64,000 nucleotides of DNA from Bariatricus massiliensis. Its GTDB lineage: Bacteria > Bacillota > Clostridia > Lachnospirales > Lachnospiraceae. A program made the translations under genes and the position numbers. Location of the stretch: NCBI RefSeq assembly GCF_900086725.1, contig NZ_LT574838.1, positions 1,561,617-1,625,616 of the forward strand, read 5' to 3'. Below are positions 8,190 to 16,497 of this stretch, piece after piece. The notes beneath the pieces are model-generated. The model was given only the letters and a program-made list of their open reading frames with translations, had not been told where the DNA came from and searched no databases. The number at the start of each line of letters is the position of its first letter. Within the stretch, counting starts at the first letter, position 1.

Positions 8190-8897
8190 CTAATTCTCCT
8201 TAAACTCTACTATAGCAAATCGTTTCCCATCCAAACCGCAAAGCTCCACCACTTTTCGCTCCGGAAGAACTGCTGTATACGGTACAATAATGTCCCCAAG
8301 CACCGCAGACTTTTTATATTCTACACGGATACTTCCCGCCCGGGAACATTCCGGCATAATCTCTAACGCCATCTGTATGTACTGGCAGTTATTTACATGT
8401 TCATTTGTGTCGATCTGGCTTCGCAGCACCGGGAACTCTTCCCCCCGCTCCGCCTTCTCCGGCAGCGCGATCTTCCTTGGAGCATACTCCATATCAATCG
8501 GCTCTTCCACACCATAAGCCTCCACATCCTCATCCTGAGGACGTATAGGACGGTTCTTTTTCGTGTCCATGAATACCCAGATAGAGTTCGCATAAGCGGC
8601 CACGTTTCCCGCTTCATCCTTCATCCGGAAATTCCTTGTGCCATAAAGCCCGTCGAACCCGGTGGCCCAAGTCTCAACAGTAATGCGCTCTCCCATCTTC
8701 GGATATCGCGCCACTTCAATCTGCCACGATGAAAGCACCCAGACTTTTCCTCTTTCCTTCAGCACCTCGATACCAAGGCCGATATCTTCCGACTGGAACG
8801 TACTGCAGTCTTGAAAATAATTTATCAATGCCGGCAGTGTCATGAGTTCTGTATGGTCTACTTCACTATAACGTACACGGCTATTAAATGCATACAT
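8190..8897 (-). CDS. Acyl-ACP thioesterase
   Basis: About 235 residues from the ATG at 8897, chosen because GAGGGA lies 7 nt upstream; an in-frame ATG at 8954 would overlap the preceding gene. It has the double hot-dog fold of FatA-like bacterial acyl-ACP thioesterases. The N-terminal domain starts RVRYSEVDHTELMTLPALI, and the second domain carries the catalytic Asp/Asn/His region DTNEHVNNCQYIQ. It hydrolyses acyl-ACP to release free fatty acid and ACP in the cytosol. It lies in an operon with a CDF transporter and cvfB. Confidence 0.87.
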   Translation of the reverse strand: MYAFNSRVRYSEVDHTELMTLPALINYFQDCSTFQSEDIGLGIEVLKERGKVWVLSSWQIEVARYPKMGERITVETWATGFDGLYGTRNFRMKDEAGNVAAYANSIWVFMDTKKNRPIRPQDEDVEAYGVEEPIDMEYAPRKIALPEKAERGEEFPVLRSQIDTNEHVNNCQYIQMALEIMPECSRAGSIRVEYKKSAVLGDIIVPYTAVLPERKVVELCGLDGKRFAIVEFKEN

Positions 8898-8911
8898 ATG
8901 TCTTCCCTCTC

Positions 8912-10090
8912 TTACTTTTCTGCTACATAGCTCTTTTCTACCGTTATGACGCACTGGTAGCGCGCGTCCATCTCCTGAAGTCTTTCCAGAATCGACATCA
9001 TGAGCGCATTCTCCTGACTTTCAGAATATTCCCTTGGAACAACCAAATCAAAGATCAGATTAATTTGTTCCTCACCGTCCACCATACGGAAGTCATGGAT
9101 ACTGCTTCTTGTGTCCAGACTGGAAACAACTTCCTCCGCCTGCCGTTTCACCTTCAGCACCAGTTCATTTTTCGTCTCAATGGGATCCATATGGATGACT
9201 AAAAATATCCCCAGTTCACGGCTGGCGTCACGCTCTATGCGGTCAATCACCTCGTGGGAACGTTCAATGGGCACATCATTGGGCACCTCCGCATGGATGC
9301 TTGCCATACTTCTTCCCGGTCCATAATTATGTACGATTAAATCATGGCTTCCCACAATTCCGTCATACTTCTCTACAAAATGTTTTACATTGCGATACTC
9401 CTCCGCACTGACAGCCTCCCCCAGCAGGGGCTCAAGCGTATCTTTGGCTATACCGATACCCGCCCACATAACGACCAGAGAGACCCCCAGTCCGACAAAT
9501 CCATCAATATTGATGCCTGTGATTTTCCAAAATACAATGGAGACAATCGTCGCTGTAGTTGTAATCACGTCCCCAAGAGAGTCCGCGGCCGTCGCCAGCA
9601 TCACCTGCGAGTCAATGCGCCTGCCAAGCTTCCGGTTAAACATCCCCATCCACAGCTTCACTCCTACGGATAATATGAGTATAACCACCGATACGGCCTG
9701 AAACTTCAGCATTTCCGGATGGCGTATTTTTCCGATTGAATCTTTAAAAAAAGTAAACCCTACTTCGATTACTAAAAATGCCACCACCAACGCTGCTATG
9801 TATTCCATTCTCCCGTGTCCGAACGGATGCTCTTCATCTGCCGGCTTTTCCGCCATCTTGACGCCCACAAGCCCGATGACTGACGAACCTGCGTCGGATA
9901 AGTTGTTAAATGCATCCGCAGTAACCGAGACACTGTGGAGAACAAGTCCGATTGCCAGCTTAGCCAGAAATAGAAATACATTACAAAAGATGCCCACCCC
10001 GCTGGCCAACACTCCGTAGGCCGTGCGCACAGACACCTTTTCTACATCTTTATTATCTTTTACAAATAACTTCACTAAAAAATCCGTCAT
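8912..10090 (-). CDS. Cation diffusion facilitator family transporter
   Basis: About 392 residues from the ATG at 10090, preceded by AAGGGGA at good spacing; an in-frame ATG at 10150 lacks a ribosome site. It has six membrane helices, with metal-site motifs in helix 2 (ADAFNNLSDAG) and helix 5 (AADSLGDVITTTATI) plus the HPFGHGRMEY loop. A cytoplasmic C-terminal domain of about 180 residues is longer than the usual ferredoxin-like domain and may contain a duplicated unit. The family exports Zn2+, Mn2+, Fe2+ or Co2+ by proton antiport. It heads the CDF-thioesterase-cvfB operon. Confidence 0.9.
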   Translation of the reverse strand: MTDFLVKLFVKDNKDVEKVSVRTAYGVLASGVGIFCNVFLFLAKLAIGLVLHSVSVTADAFNNLSDAGSSVIGLVGVKMAEKPADEEHPFGHGRMEYIAALVVAFLVIEVGFTFFKDSIGKIRHPEMLKFQAVSVVILILSVGVKLWMGMFNRKLGRRIDSQVMLATAADSLGDVITTTATIVSIVFWKITGINIDGFVGLGVSLVVMWAGIGIAKDTLEPLLGEAVSAEEYRNVKHFVEKYDGIVGSHDLIVHNYGPGRSMASIHAEVPNDVPIERSHEVIDRIERDASRELGIFLVIHMDPIETKNELVLKVKRQAEEVVSSLDTRSSIHDFRMVDGEEQINLIFDLVVPREYSESQENALMMSILERLQEMDARYQCVITVEKSYVAEK

Positions 10091-10146
10091 ATCTTTTGTC
10101 CCCTTGGTTTGTATTCTACACATTTCCCTGTGCAATTGCAAGGAAA

Positions 10147-10169
10147 ACACGTCAAAGTATTTGACGTGT
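10147..10169. terminator. Hairpin between spoIIR and CDF gene
   Basis: A perfect 10-bp stem, ACACGTCAAA (10147-10156) with TTTGACGTGT (10160-10169), loop GTA. On the minus strand it is followed by only three T, so it may be a weak terminator for spoIIR or an mRNA-processing hairpin. Confidence 0.5.
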
Positions 10170-10177
10170 CCTGCACA

Positions 10178-10855
10178 TTACTCAAAAAAGAACCATTTGA
10201 CCTTAAAATATGTCGTAGCAGTCACCATCTCATATTCCTCGTCGGTCAGCACTTGCCGGAGCTCTTCTTTTCCTTCCTCCGGGACTACCGCGTGTACGGA
10301 ATCCAGAAAACATAAATTAGGGTAAAGAACGCACCACCAGTTATGTCCCTCGGCCCTGCCGATTTCTATCCGCAGTGCCTCATAACGCCCTGCCGGAAAT
10401 GTAACATCCCCATAAGTCTTGTCCGGGAAATCGCAGAAAGTCACTTCTGCATTTACTTGATAGGTATATCCGTTTTCTTTTACAATCTTTTCTGCAATCC
10501 CTTCGATTTGCTCCAAATGGCCTCTCGCCCACTCCTTCGTCTCCTCGGCGCTGTCAGACTCCGGAATCTGTTCTTTCATATAATCCAAAACCGACTCCTT
10601 CACTTCCATTTTAAGTGCCTGATCCTCCTCGCTGTCACTGTTGGCCAGCACGTGAAAACGAAACACCTCTTTCGCAAGATCCTGCTGCGTTTTTTCTACC
10701 TTCGCCTCCACCTGCTGCCCTCTGACAATGCTGCCGGTCAATAAAACTGCCATTAAAAATGTCACGACAATACAAATTCTATTCTTAAGCCGCCCTCTTT
10801 TTCCAGCGTTTCCATGTCTTCTATGTTCATCCGGTAAATAAAGCTCTCTGTCCAT
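10178..10855 (-). CDS. spoIIR: Stage II sporulation protein R
   Basis: A 225-residue protein with one N-terminal membrane/export segment (about residues 26-46). The SpoIIR core follows, with motifs FRFHVLANSDSEEDQALK and RIEIGRAEGHNWWCVLYPNL. SpoIIR is made in the forespore under sigma-F and activates SpoIIGA, which processes pro-sigma-E in the mother cell. The ribosome site GGGAGG precedes the ATG. Its neighbours gntR, ispE and the SipL-like gene recall the clostridial arrangement around sipL. Confidence 0.93.
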   Translation of the reverse strand: MDRELYLPDEHRRHGNAGKRGRLKNRICIVVTFLMAVLLTGSIVRGQQVEAKVEKTQQDLAKEVFRFHVLANSDSEEDQALKMEVKESVLDYMKEQIPESDSAEETKEWARGHLEQIEGIAEKIVKENGYTYQVNAEVTFCDFPDKTYGDVTFPAGRYEALRIEIGRAEGHNWWCVLYPNLCFLDSVHAVVPEEGKEELRQVLTDEEYEMVTATTYFKVKWFFFE

Positions 10856-10897
10856 CTATGTACCTCCCATATCTTTTAATGGGAGTATGCACATAAA

Positions 10898-10921
10898 CGG
10901 CAGGCTTTATTCAGCCCGCCG
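10898..10921 (-). terminator. Likely terminator of the gntR/ispE operon
   Basis: CGGCAGGCTT (10898-10907) pairs with AGCCCGCCG (10913-10921). On the minus strand it is followed by a short GTTTAT tail, so it is a moderate terminator between gntR and spoIIR. Confidence 0.5.
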
Positions 10922-10948
10922 CACGTTTTTATTTTTCACTTTCTACTT

Positions 10949-11623
10949 CTACTTTTTCTCACGGATGACATCGGAAACGGTAATGACCTGATTGTCAATA
11001 TGTTTACCTATAATCTCGCAGGCTTCCTTTTTCCGGCGCTTTTCAATCATCTCGATAATCAGTTCATGCTCTTCCATCAGCTTGGGATAACATTCCTTTT
11101 TTTTCAAATGTTCTACACGGAAACGGTACATCTGCTCTCTCAAATTATTCAGCAGAGAGATAAGCCGCTGATTGTCTGTGGCAGAAAATATAATATCATG
11201 GAACTTCACATCCGCCTCCGCGATCTTAGTCACATCTCCACTTTTCAGTACCTGCTGGAACTCCTTGGCCGCAACTTTCATCTCCTCGATCTGTCCTTGT
11301 GAGATTCTGTCACAAGCAAGCTCTACCGCAAGCTCCTCCAGCGCTTTCCGCACCTCGAGTACATCCATCAGGTTCTTTTCCGTAATCTCTGCCACTTCCG
11401 CGCCTTTTCTTGGAACCATGAGCACAAGGCCTTCCAGCTCCAGTTTACGGATAGCTTCCCGAATCGGGGTACGGCTTACTCCCAGCTTATTCGCCAGCTG
11501 AATTTCCATGAGCCTCTCTCCCGGTTTTAACTCTCCTCTTAAGATTGCCTGACGGAGTGTGTTGAACACTACATCTCTGAGCGGCAGATATTCATTCATA
11601 TTTACTTCAAAATTAGGCTCCAT
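10949..11623 (-). CDS. GntR family transcriptional regulator (FCD domain)
   Basis: A 224-residue regulator. The N-terminal winged helix (about residues 10-75; LANKLGVSRTPIREAIRKLE) is followed by an all-helical FCD effector domain (about 80-220) with conserved metal/ligand histidines (FHDIIFSATDN, EHELIIEMI). It starts 3 nt after the ispE stop with AAGGAG upstream, so it is translated with ispE. The effector is unknown; organic acids are common in the family. Confidence 0.9.
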   Translation of the reverse strand: MEPNFEVNMNEYLPLRDVVFNTLRQAILRGELKPGERLMEIQLANKLGVSRTPIREAIRKLELEGLVLMVPRKGAEVAEITEKNLMDVLEVRKALEELAVELACDRISQGQIEEMKVAAKEFQQVLKSGDVTKIAEADVKFHDIIFSATDNQRLISLLNNLREQMYRFRVEHLKKKECYPKLMEEHELIIEMIEKRRKKEACEIIGKHIDNQVITVSDVIREKK

Positions 11624-11626
11624 CCT

Positions 11627-12502
11627 TTATCTCCTTCTGGCATTGTGCACATTCGCAATATATACCTGACGTGCCAATCCTTGTTCTTTCACAAGCTCAC
11701 TGGCCTGCTTTACTGTTCTCCTGTCCTTAAAAATCCCAAATACGGTGGGACCGCTGCCGCTCATCATCGCGCCCAGCGCTCCTCCCCTCAACATGCACTC
11801 CTTAATCTGCGCAATCACAGGATATTCTTCAACTGTCACCTTTTCCAGCACATTCCCCATGGAAGACGCTACCGCGCTCAAATCACCGGCTTCCAGCCCC
11901 GCAATGATACCGTCTATGTCCGGGTGCTGTTCAATCTCCTTGGAATCAAGCTTTTCATAGACAAGTTTAGTCGAAACGCTGATCGGAGGCTTTGCGATGA
12001 GTATCTGGCATTTCGGCATAGGCGCCAGAGGCGTCAGCACTTCTCCGATTCCCTCCGCCAGAACGGTTCCCCGCATAATACAATAGGGGACATCCGCCCC
12101 AAGTACAACGCCCCGCTCCATAAGTTCCTCCTGACTGAGCCCCAGCCCGAACATCCGGTTCATTCCGTACAGCACCGCGGCGGCATTGGAGCTTCCGCCC
12201 GCCATGCCGGCCGCCACAGGTATATGCTTATCCAGAGTAATTTTAATACCGCCCTGTATTTGAAATTCATCTATCAATAGCTTTGCCGCCTTGTAAGCTA
12301 TATTATTATCGTCTTTTGGAAGAAAGAATAGATTGGATTCGATTTCTATCCCCGGCTCGGTTTTTTTCTCGAGAACCACATTGTCGTAGAGATATAGAGT
12401 CTGCATCACCATTCTCACATCGTGGTATCCATTGTCCCGTCGTCCAATCACATCCAGTCCCAGATTAATCTTACCCAGTGCTTTCAGCTCCAGTTTCTCC
12501 AT
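11627..12502 (-). CDS. ispE: 4-diphosphocytidyl-2-C-methyl-D-erythritol kinase
   Basis: A 291-residue GHMP kinase. The N-terminal motif KALGKINLGLDVIGRRDNGYH, the ATP loop PVAAGMAGGSSNAAA (about residues 92-106) and the C-terminal GSGPTVFGIF are all present. It phosphorylates CDP-methylerythritol in the MEP isoprenoid pathway in the cytosol. AGAGGTG lies upstream of the ATG. It is co-directional with the SipL-like gene upstream (73-nt gap) and gntR downstream (3-nt gap). Confidence 0.96.
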   Translation of the reverse strand: MEKLELKALGKINLGLDVIGRRDNGYHDVRMVMQTLYLYDNVVLEKKTEPGIEIESNLFFLPKDDNNIAYKAAKLLIDEFQIQGGIKITLDKHIPVAAGMAGGSSNAAAVLYGMNRMFGLGLSQEELMERGVVLGADVPYCIMRGTVLAEGIGEVLTPLAPMPKCQILIAKPPISVSTKLVYEKLDSKEIEQHPDIDGIIAGLEAGDLSAVASSMGNVLEKVTVEEYPVIAQIKECMLRGGALGAMMSGSGPTVFGIFKDRRTVKQASELVKEQGLARQVYIANVHNARRR

Positions 12503-12575
12503 ATGTGTTCACCTCTTTTATCTGGATTGTATTTTTTTCACCATTTTTTGTATCTTGTATACATTGTACTTTTTC

Positions 12576-14135
12576 TTATAGTATACTCATATTTTCTTTA
12601 AAAATCAATATTTTATCACCTTCTTTTAAATCTTCTGAGGTTAATCCATTGATTTCCATTATTCCGTCCATTGTTGTATAATATTTTTTTGCCAGGCTCC
12701 ATAGATCATCTCCGTCCTTCACAATATATCCTACGATTCCCGGCCTCTGGCTCATTTCATTTTCATCAAAAGGATGGAATTCTAAATCGGTGATGACCTG
12801 CGTATTGACCGGGCTTCGCAGAAAGCTTTTGAATGTAAGCACTGCCTTAATTTCCACCTCGTCGCTCCCTGACAGTCCCACGCTCAGCTGTTCTACGGCA
12901 TAGGTGATATCATACCGCATGTCGTCACAAGTCTTTCCACTCTCCAGCAAATACGAAAAGGGTATCATACCAGACCACATGTCGAAGGGAACCGCGTCAT
13001 TGGCCTTTACATAAAGAAAGTTCACATGCAGTACGCCATCTATCTGAATCCCCTCCGGCACCACCTCCATATGTTCTACCTGCAGGCTTCCACCGGTATG
13101 GCATATCTGCAGAATCTCCTCCTTTAGTTCCGGAAGGTTCAGCTGCTCTGTCACCTTACATTTAGAATGGTTCTGCATGATCAACTCTTCATACACCGTG
13201 GGACGCTTTTGAGGCATACATTCCTCGTCCAGCGCATAGACGTCTTCCAGAATTTCTATATTTTCTTCTTCGTAAATGAGTATCCTTAAATCAAGGGTGG
13301 CCTCCACGCCGAGCGCGCGCATCTCCCCGTCTTCATCCATGCGGACTTCCACATTGATATCACCAAGCTGGTCATAGACATGGTGATACAGACTCTCATC
13401 TGCTCCCATACACTCCACACGCCCCTCATAGGGAACGACCTGCTCCACCCAGTCCGTCTTTCCATCCTGTGACTCATAAAAACAGAACACCAGCAGTTCC
13501 CCGCGGATAAAGAGCGCGTCCTGTCCCAGCTTTGTGTCCATTTTTCTGGAGCTCACATCCGTCCAGAGCAGGGTTCCTATATTTTCCTTTGTGCCCGGAA
13601 TCGTGATTTCTTCTTTGATCCGGTAAATGTCCCTCTTATTTGTATGTAATTGTAATAATTCCAAAGGACGCTGTTTTTTATACAAGGTTTTTCCGGAGTC
13701 CACATCCACTGTCGTCTCCTCGTCGGCGCCTCGCTCCGTGTGCACCGTAAGTTCCACCACGGCTTTCAGGCTGAGTTTCCGGGAATGTATCACGGATGCC
13801 GTAAATTCCACCCGGCCTACTTGGACAACATATTCCCCTTCGGTCTCCTCCTCCATATAAATCATTTCTTCAAAGGGCATTTTTCCATCAAGCGACGACA
13901 GTCTGGGCTCACCCTCGTCCGTCACATACAGCGCTTTAAAATACAGCTTTCCCGTGACTCTTAAATAGTTTTCCACCCGCTTTATTTCCTCGATTTTAAT
14001 CGTCCCCTCGCCGGACACTACCCGGCCCACATCATTCTTAGAGTCCGGCACATTATAATCATCGTCAATCATAAACTGATCGACAACCGTTTTTCCCAAC
14101 ATGTTCGTTCTGATTTTCTTTTTTACTAACTCCAT
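12576..14135 (-). CDS. SPOCS-domain (DUF3794) protein with C-terminal LysM, SipL-like
   Basis: A 519-residue protein. Two or three SPOCS/DUF3794 beta-rich repeats (about residues 30-130, 160-270 and 310-440) are followed by a LysM domain (about 462-512; VGYIVKDGDDLWSLAKKYY). This order and length match SipL of Clostridioides difficile, which binds SpoIVA through LysM and is needed for coat assembly around the forespore. The neighbourhood (ispE, gntR, spoIIR) supports this. There is no signal peptide, in line with mother-cell cytosolic action. It is probably sigma-E dependent; I could not identify a sigma-E promoter with certainty. Confidence 0.88.
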   Translation of the reverse strand: MELVKKKIRTNMLGKTVVDQFMIDDDYNVPDSKNDVGRVVSGEGTIKIEEIKRVENYLRVTGKLYFKALYVTDEGEPRLSSLDGKMPFEEMIYMEEETEGEYVVQVGRVEFTASVIHSRKLSLKAVVELTVHTERGADEETTVDVDSGKTLYKKQRPLELLQLHTNKRDIYRIKEEITIPGTKENIGTLLWTDVSSRKMDTKLGQDALFIRGELLVFCFYESQDGKTDWVEQVVPYEGRVECMGADESLYHHVYDQLGDINVEVRMDEDGEMRALGVEATLDLRILIYEEENIEILEDVYALDEECMPQKRPTVYEELIMQNHSKCKVTEQLNLPELKEEILQICHTGGSLQVEHMEVVPEGIQIDGVLHVNFLYVKANDAVPFDMWSGMIPFSYLLESGKTCDDMRYDITYAVEQLSVGLSGSDEVEIKAVLTFKSFLRSPVNTQVITDLEFHPFDENEMSQRPGIVGYIVKDGDDLWSLAKKYYTTMDGIMEINGLTSEDLKEGDKILIFKENMSIL

Positions 14136-14161
14136 ACTTTCTTTTCCCTCCTGAAATTTCT

Positions 14162-14587
14162 TTATTTATATAGGACTGTTTTTTCACTCCACGGCATCTT
14201 CACCACAACATACGGATAGGTCGCCTTCTCACTGATTTCTTCATCATTGCCTGGTCCAATCAGATTGGTATGTATAAAAATAGAATTGGATGTCTCATAA
14301 CACGCCTTTATTTCCACGCTGTATCCACTGGTCTCCCTTTTTCCGTAACCCTGTCCGATGTAAAGAGATGCTCCGTCGCCATACGTGATTTTGAATGGCT
14401 CTGCCTTTCGTTTCTCTATCTCCGCCTTCATCTCATCCGGAATTTCATCCTTCTCCACAATGGTATATTCCAGATCCTTCAGTTTGGTTTTATCTGTCTT
14501 CTCCACAGAACAACCGGCCAGCAGCAGAGCCGGAAGCAAACAGACAAGCACACACAGCATTCGCCTCATAGAATTCCTTTTTTGCAT
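14162..14587 (-). CDS. Lipoprotein with PrcB-like C-terminal domain
   Basis: A 141-residue secreted lipoprotein. The signal ends in the lipobox LLAGC (Cys about residue 26). The C-terminal part (about 75-135) has the PrcB_C pattern: GYSVEIKACYETSNSIFIHT, then LIGPGND, then YPYVVVKMPW. PrcB domains occur in proteins that bind and stabilise extracellular proteases, but many clostridial members are uncharacterised. AAGGAG precedes the ATG. It lies 26 nt upstream of the SipL-like gene, so it may be part of the sporulation cluster. Confidence 0.8.
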   Translation of the reverse strand: MQKRNSMRRMLCVLVCLLPALLLAGCSVEKTDKTKLKDLEYTIVEKDEIPDEMKAEIEKRKAEPFKITYGDGASLYIGQGYGKRETSGYSVEIKACYETSNSIFIHTNLIGPGNDEEISEKATYPYVVVKMPWSEKTVLYK

Positions 14588-14688
14588 ATTCTCCTTAATA
14601 TCATATTATGTTTTTCGGAATTTATTACTGTAGATTGACGTGCAGATATGTGATAAAGTAGAAATGAACAACAAATTAGGAGAACCTT

Positions 14689-15441
14689 ATGAACGAAAAT
14701 AAATTTAACGAAAAGGGTAAATTATATGCACAATACCGTCCCTGTTACCCAGAAGACTTTATCAAATATCTTTATACTGAAGCCGGAATGACCGAAGAAA
14801 GCATTTTGGCCGACATCGGCGCAGGCACGGGAATCCTTACGAAACATCTGCTAGAACAAGGAAATACTGTTTATGCGGTCGAGCCGAACACCGATATGCT
14901 GGAAAACGCCAAATGCTATTTAAACGGATTTACTAATGTAATCTACGTAAACAGCGCTGCAGAACATACTACTCTTCCCCGCCACAGCATTGATTTCATC
15001 ACCGTAGCACAGGCTTTTCACTGGTTTGATTCAAGAACCTTCAAGCAAGAATGCCAACGCATTTTGAAGACGGATGGCAAGGTCGTTTTAGTATGGAACA
15101 GTCGGGACGAGACGAACGCTTTTTCCAAAGAAAACAGAGCGATACTCGAAAAATACTGCCCTGACTTTGGCGGATTCTCAGGCGGGACAAATGCGAAAGG
15201 AGCGGAACAGTTTTCTAACTTTTTTGCAAACGGCTGCGAAGAACGAAGATATCAAAATCCCGTAAAATTTGATGAACAGCGTTTCATCGGCTACGAATTA
15301 TCAACCTCTTACGCCCCCAGATTTAATGATAAAAATTATGATGACTTTATCCACAGTTTGAAAGATATTTTTGCAAAATACAGCGAACATGATATTCTAG
15401 AGATTCCATTTATAACCAAAAGTTATATAGGAACCGTATAG
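14689..15441 (+). CDS. Class I SAM-dependent methyltransferase
   Basis: A 250-residue methyltransferase with motif I LADIGAGTGILTKHLL (about residues 40-55), the acidic loop VEPNTDMLENA and the motif DFITVAQAFHWFD. This places it in the UbiE/Trm9-like methyltransferase_11 group with the AFHWFD signature. The substrate is not predictable. AGGAG is located upstream. It is monocistronic and divergent from the lipoprotein gene. Its AT-richer codon use differs somewhat from the flanking housekeeping genes, a mild hint of transfer. Confidence 0.88.
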   Translation: MNENKFNEKGKLYAQYRPCYPEDFIKYLYTEAGMTEESILADIGAGTGILTKHLLEQGNTVYAVEPNTDMLENAKCYLNGFTNVIYVNSAAEHTTLPRHSIDFITVAQAFHWFDSRTFKQECQRILKTDGKVVLVWNSRDETNAFSKENRAILEKYCPDFGGFSGGTNAKGAEQFSNFFANGCEERRYQNPVKFDEQRFIGYELSTSYAPRFNDKNYDDFIHSLKDIFAKYSEHDILEIPFITKSYIGTV

Positions 15442-15570
15442 CTCCAAAACACAATATCATTATAGTACATAAGAACATCTGACATCTCTATTGTAAAGCA
15501 AAACAACCAACCCCAAAACCATATAAACTCAAACATTCTCCACCTTGTATTTTTACCATGACGATAGTAT

Positions 15571-15687
15571 AATCGTATAAAGATGTGTGTGTTTCACACA
15601 CATCTAGCCACAACAAATGTTGTGGCTAGCAGCCTAGCTGCTTATACGATTACTCACAGGCAGCAGCGCTACTTATACGATTACTCA
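15571..15687. repeat. Cloverleaf-like hairpin array (class 2), locus 1
   Basis: AATCGTATAA (15571-15580) and TTATACGATT (15642-15651) enclose three contiguous hairpins: AGATGTGTGTG/CACACACATCT (15581-15605), TAGCCACAACA/TGTTGTGGCTA (15605-15628) and AGCAGC/GCTGCT (15628-15642). A direct repeat CTTATACGATTACTCA recurs 31 bp on (15641-15656 and 15672-15687). The element fills most of the gap 15442-15705 and ends just before the plsC ribosome site, so it is likely in the plsC leader. Upstream 15442-15560 is AT-rich with nothing recognised. Confidence 0.75.
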
Positions 15688-15705
15688 GAGAGAGAGGGCC
15701 TACAA

Positions 15706-16440
15706 ATGATACGTTTTATATTCGTAGTTATTTTTCTGATACTTTTCCTCATTTTAACGATTCCTGTATTTTTTATAGAATGGATAATCGGCAAATTCAA
15801 CCGTCAGGCCAGAGACATGAGCTCCCTTCGGATTGTGCAGTGGGCATTTAAAGTAATTCTGAAGATGACCGGTGTATCTGCCACCGTGATCGGAGAAGAG
15901 AACATACCGGATGAGCCCGTGCTTTTTATCGGTAACCACAGAAGTTTTTTTGACATTCTGCTCACCTATTCTCGATGCAGACGTCTGACCGGTTATGTGG
16001 CCAAAAAGGAAATGGAACATATCCCGCTCCTTTCCACATGGATGAAGTATCTGTACTGCCTGTTTCTTGACAGAGAGAATATGAAAGAAGGCTTGAAGAC
16101 GATTCTCCAAGCTATCGAATATGTTAAAAAGGGAATTTCCATCTGCATTTTCCCTGAAGGGACGCGTAACAAAGGTGAAGAGCTCAGTATGCTTCCCTTT
16201 AAAGACGGCGCCCTAAAAATAGCAGAGAAAAGCGGCTGTGCCATTATCCCGATGAGCCTGAATAATACAGCGGCTATTTTTGAAAATCAGTTTCCCCGTA
16301 TAAAAAAAGTGCATGTCGTGATTGAATATGGGAAACCTATCTATCCAAAGGAACTCGACAAAGAAACCAGAAAGCATCTGGGCCGGCATTGTCAGGAGCT
16401 TATCCAAGAGACAATAAACCGCAATGCCTCACTGGTTTGA
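15706..16440 (+). CDS. plsC: 1-acyl-sn-glycerol-3-phosphate acyltransferase
   Basis: About 244 residues from the ATG at 15706, which follows GAGGG; an earlier in-frame ATG at 15583 lies inside the hairpin array and would add 41 repeat-derived residues. An N-terminal membrane helix (about residues 3-25) is followed by the acyltransferase core with block I NHRSFFD (NHx4D) and block III FPEGTRNKG. It acylates lysophosphatidic acid to phosphatidic acid at the membrane. It is the first gene of a probable plsC-pncB-ddl-murF-HAD series. Confidence 0.9.
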   Translation: MIRFIFVVIFLILFLILTIPVFFIEWIIGKFNRQARDMSSLRIVQWAFKVILKMTGVSATVIGEENIPDEPVLFIGNHRSFFDILLTYSRCRRLTGYVAKKEMEHIPLLSTWMKYLYCLFLDRENMKEGLKTILQAIEYVKKGISICIFPEGTRNKGEELSMLPFKDGALKIAEKSGCAIIPMSLNNTAAIFENQFPRIKKVHVVIEYGKPIYPKELDKETRKHLGRHCQELIQETINRNASLV

Positions 16441-16497
16441 TGTAATAATACGGCGGATTCTCGTGACCGGCCGATTCTAATGAAAAGAGGTAGACTC

